From NCBI RefSeq assembly GCF_011440395.1, contig NZ_JAAOIX010000007.1, forward strand, positions 228,710 through 292,709: DNA of 64,000 nucleotides, in the 5' to 3' direction. Below the pieces are notes generated by a model. The model had not been told where the DNA came from and did no database searches. It saw nothing but the letters and a program-made list of their open reading frames with translations. Source of the stretch: Pseudomaricurvus alcaniphilus (GTDB taxonomy: Bacteria > Pseudomonadota > Gammaproteobacteria > Pseudomonadales > Cellvibrionaceae). Positions 63,296-64,000 of the stretch are shown in pieces. Each line of letters begins with the position of its first letter. Positions within the stretch are counted from its first letter, which is position 1. The position numbers and the translations under genes are program-made.

Positions 63296-63860
63296 GCGAT
63301 CAACAAACCCCACCTTCAACCCAACCCTGGCTGCTGTTACGGTTTGACTTCACTTATTAATGGAGCATCCCCGTATGACAACAGAGGAAAAGCAAAGGTT
63401 CTGGCAGGGCCACATCAATGACTGGCGCAAGAGCCAGGTCACTCAGAAAGTTTACTGCGAAGAGCGCGACTTGTCTTTTGCCCAGTTTGCCTATTGGCGC
63501 ACTCGACTGAACCGGGCTTCAGCCAACCCTGGTAAATTGGTGCCCGTGCGTGTTGCCAGCTCTGCCCCGACTGGTACCGCAACGCTCTATTTGCCGGCAG
63601 GTGTCAGGATGGAAATTCCAGCATCATCGCTGGCCGATGTGCTTCCAGTTGTCTATCGTGCCGTCAGGGACAGTGTCTGATGTTACGCCCCGGCATGGAT
63701 GTCCAGGTGTATTTATATTCAGAGCCAGTCGACATGCGCAAATCCATCGATGGGTTGTCCGTACTTGTTGAAACCGAGATGAAGCTGGCGCCCTGCATGG
63801 AGGCACTGTTTGTGTTCTGTAATCGTGGCAGGGACAAGATCAAATTATTGTGCTGGGAAG
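63292..63860 (+). mobile_element. IS66-family insertion sequence, left part only
   Basis: It begins with GTAAGCGATC, matching the GTAAGC start of IS66 terminal repeats, inside the terminase gene. tnpA and the first part of tnpB follow in the usual overlap. The element is broken at about 63860 by another insertion, so tnpC and the right end are not seen here. Confidence 0.7.
63375..63680 (+). CDS. tnpA: IS66 accessory protein TnpA
   Basis: 101 aa from the ATG at 63375 with GGAG upstream; an ATG at 63360 is possible. MTTEEKQRFWQGHINDWRKSQVTQKVYCEERDLSFAQFAYWRTRLNR is typical of IS66 TnpA/IS66 Orf1; key pieces are HINDWRKSQVTQKVYCEE and FAQFAYWRTRLNR. HTH-type protein needed for transposition. 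The stop overlaps the tnpB start (TGATG). Confidence 0.85.
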   Translation: MTTEEKQRFWQGHINDWRKSQVTQKVYCEERDLSFAQFAYWRTRLNRASANPGKLVPVRVASSAPTGTATLYLPAGVRMEIPASSLADVLPVVYRAVRDSV

Positions 63861-63955
63861 TATGTAAACCTTTTCATACTTCCCATTATGCGCGACAGTG
63901 GATTATACAGGCTTCCAAAACGCAATTCCGAACAGTGAGTTTAGTGATCGAATAA
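63680..63955 (+). pseudogene. tnpB: IS66 TnpB, interrupted after about 60 residues
   Basis: MLRPGMDVQVYLYSEPVDMRKSIDGLSVLVE to ALFVFCNRGRDKIKLLCWE is standard TnpB (pieces VYLYSEPVDMRKSIDGLSVL and FVFCNRGRDKIKLLCWE). TnpB should then continue with NGFCLWYKRLE, but here VCKPFHTSHYARQWI follows, which is unrelated. The break coincides with a 30-bp symmetric sequence at 63855-63884. Confidence 0.8.
63855..63884. repeat. 30-bp symmetric site at the tnpB break
   Basis: GGGAAGTATG, ten-base spacer TAAACCTTTT, CATACTTCCC: perfect 10-bp arms with a 10-bp centre. The left five bases belong to tnpB itself. The layout is like a recombinase crossover site and marks the junction of a second insertion of unknown type. 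Confidence 0.75.
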
Positions 63956-64000
63956 AACCCTTTTATTTTCATGTGGTTACTGGTTGTCTATTTGCCCTGA
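63885..64000. other. End of window, left end of an unidentified insertion
   Basis: 116 bp behind the symmetric site, unlike IS66. No gene can be assigned; the stretch reads CCCATTATGCGCGACAGTGG near its start and becomes A+T-rich. Confidence 0.5.

Larger units (their letters stand above)
58701..64000. mobile_element. Integrated island behind yicC (right end outside window)
   Basis: From just after the yicC terminator the sequence becomes more A+T-rich. It carries a tyrosine integrase, a small AT-hook-like protein, AlpA, a primase/ATPase and a terminase small subunit. That gene order is phage-satellite-like. The left junction should lie in or just behind yicC; the right junction is outside the window, so the att repeats could not be compared. 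The 3' end of yicC is a described insertion site of mobilizable islands in Vibrio. Confidence 0.75.

Overview
The window is a chromosomal segment of a gammaproteobacterium. Its gene order closely follows Pseudomonas-type chromosomes: pilT-pilU beside yggS-proC-yggT-metX-metW; hemC-hemD-hemX-hemY-algR-algZ beside argH; and cyaA-lptM-lysA-dapF-DUF484-xerC-sutA leading to glnK/amtB, ubiK, comM and rep. Base composition is G+C-rich, and the intergenic palindromes, TorF porin and TonB-receptor/periplasmic-protein/histidine-kinase cluster suggest a marine lineage such as Cellvibrionales. That placement is inference; no rRNA or marker phylogeny is available here.

Layout. 1-2262: the start of dtd, pip, tag and a structured intergenic region. 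2263-7060: an AsmA-like DUF748 giant, a DUF6482 protein, a half-size GDT1 transporter and an S33 hydrolase. 7140-12581: the central-carbon operon tkt-epd-pgk-fba, all on the minus strand. 12819-15161: twitching ATPases pilU and pilT. 15246-21814: yggS-proC-yggT-metX-metW-DUF4426-rdgB-hemW. 22185-25798: trxA, rho behind a long leader, and ubiD. 25876-32713: dgkA, the haem genes hemC-D-X-Y and the two-component pair algZ/algR. 32924-42823: argH, cyaA, lptM, lysA, dapF, DUF484, xerC, a sutA homologue and a DUF523 protein with an odd repeat tail. 42843-45840: a nitrogen-control cluster torF-glnK-amtB-glnK with a readable sigma-54 promoter and an NtrC-like site. 46171-51286: ubiK, comM, rep and an unknown exported protein. 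51298-56855: a TonB receptor, a periplasmic binding protein and a GacS/BarA-shaped hybrid kinase. 56941-58647: rph and yicC.

From about 58700 to the end the DNA is a horizontally acquired island. It starts with a tyrosine integrase just behind yicC, a known insertion site for mobilizable islands, and continues with an AT-hook-like small protein, an AlpA regulator, a primase/RecA-like ATPase of mosaic composition, an iteron-like repeat cluster and a phage terminase small subunit. The terminase gene is cut by the left end of an IS66-family element, and the tnpB of that element is itself broken by a further insertion.

The most unusual signal is a pair of 112-bp palindromic elements (1883-1994 and 21883-21994, opposite strands). 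Their outer stems show compensatory changes, and each presents two short hairpins whose loops carry the CANGGA(T/C)G motif recognised by CsrA/RsmA proteins. Both lie in sense orientation behind a gene. They may be a dispersed family of CsrA-binding RNA structures.
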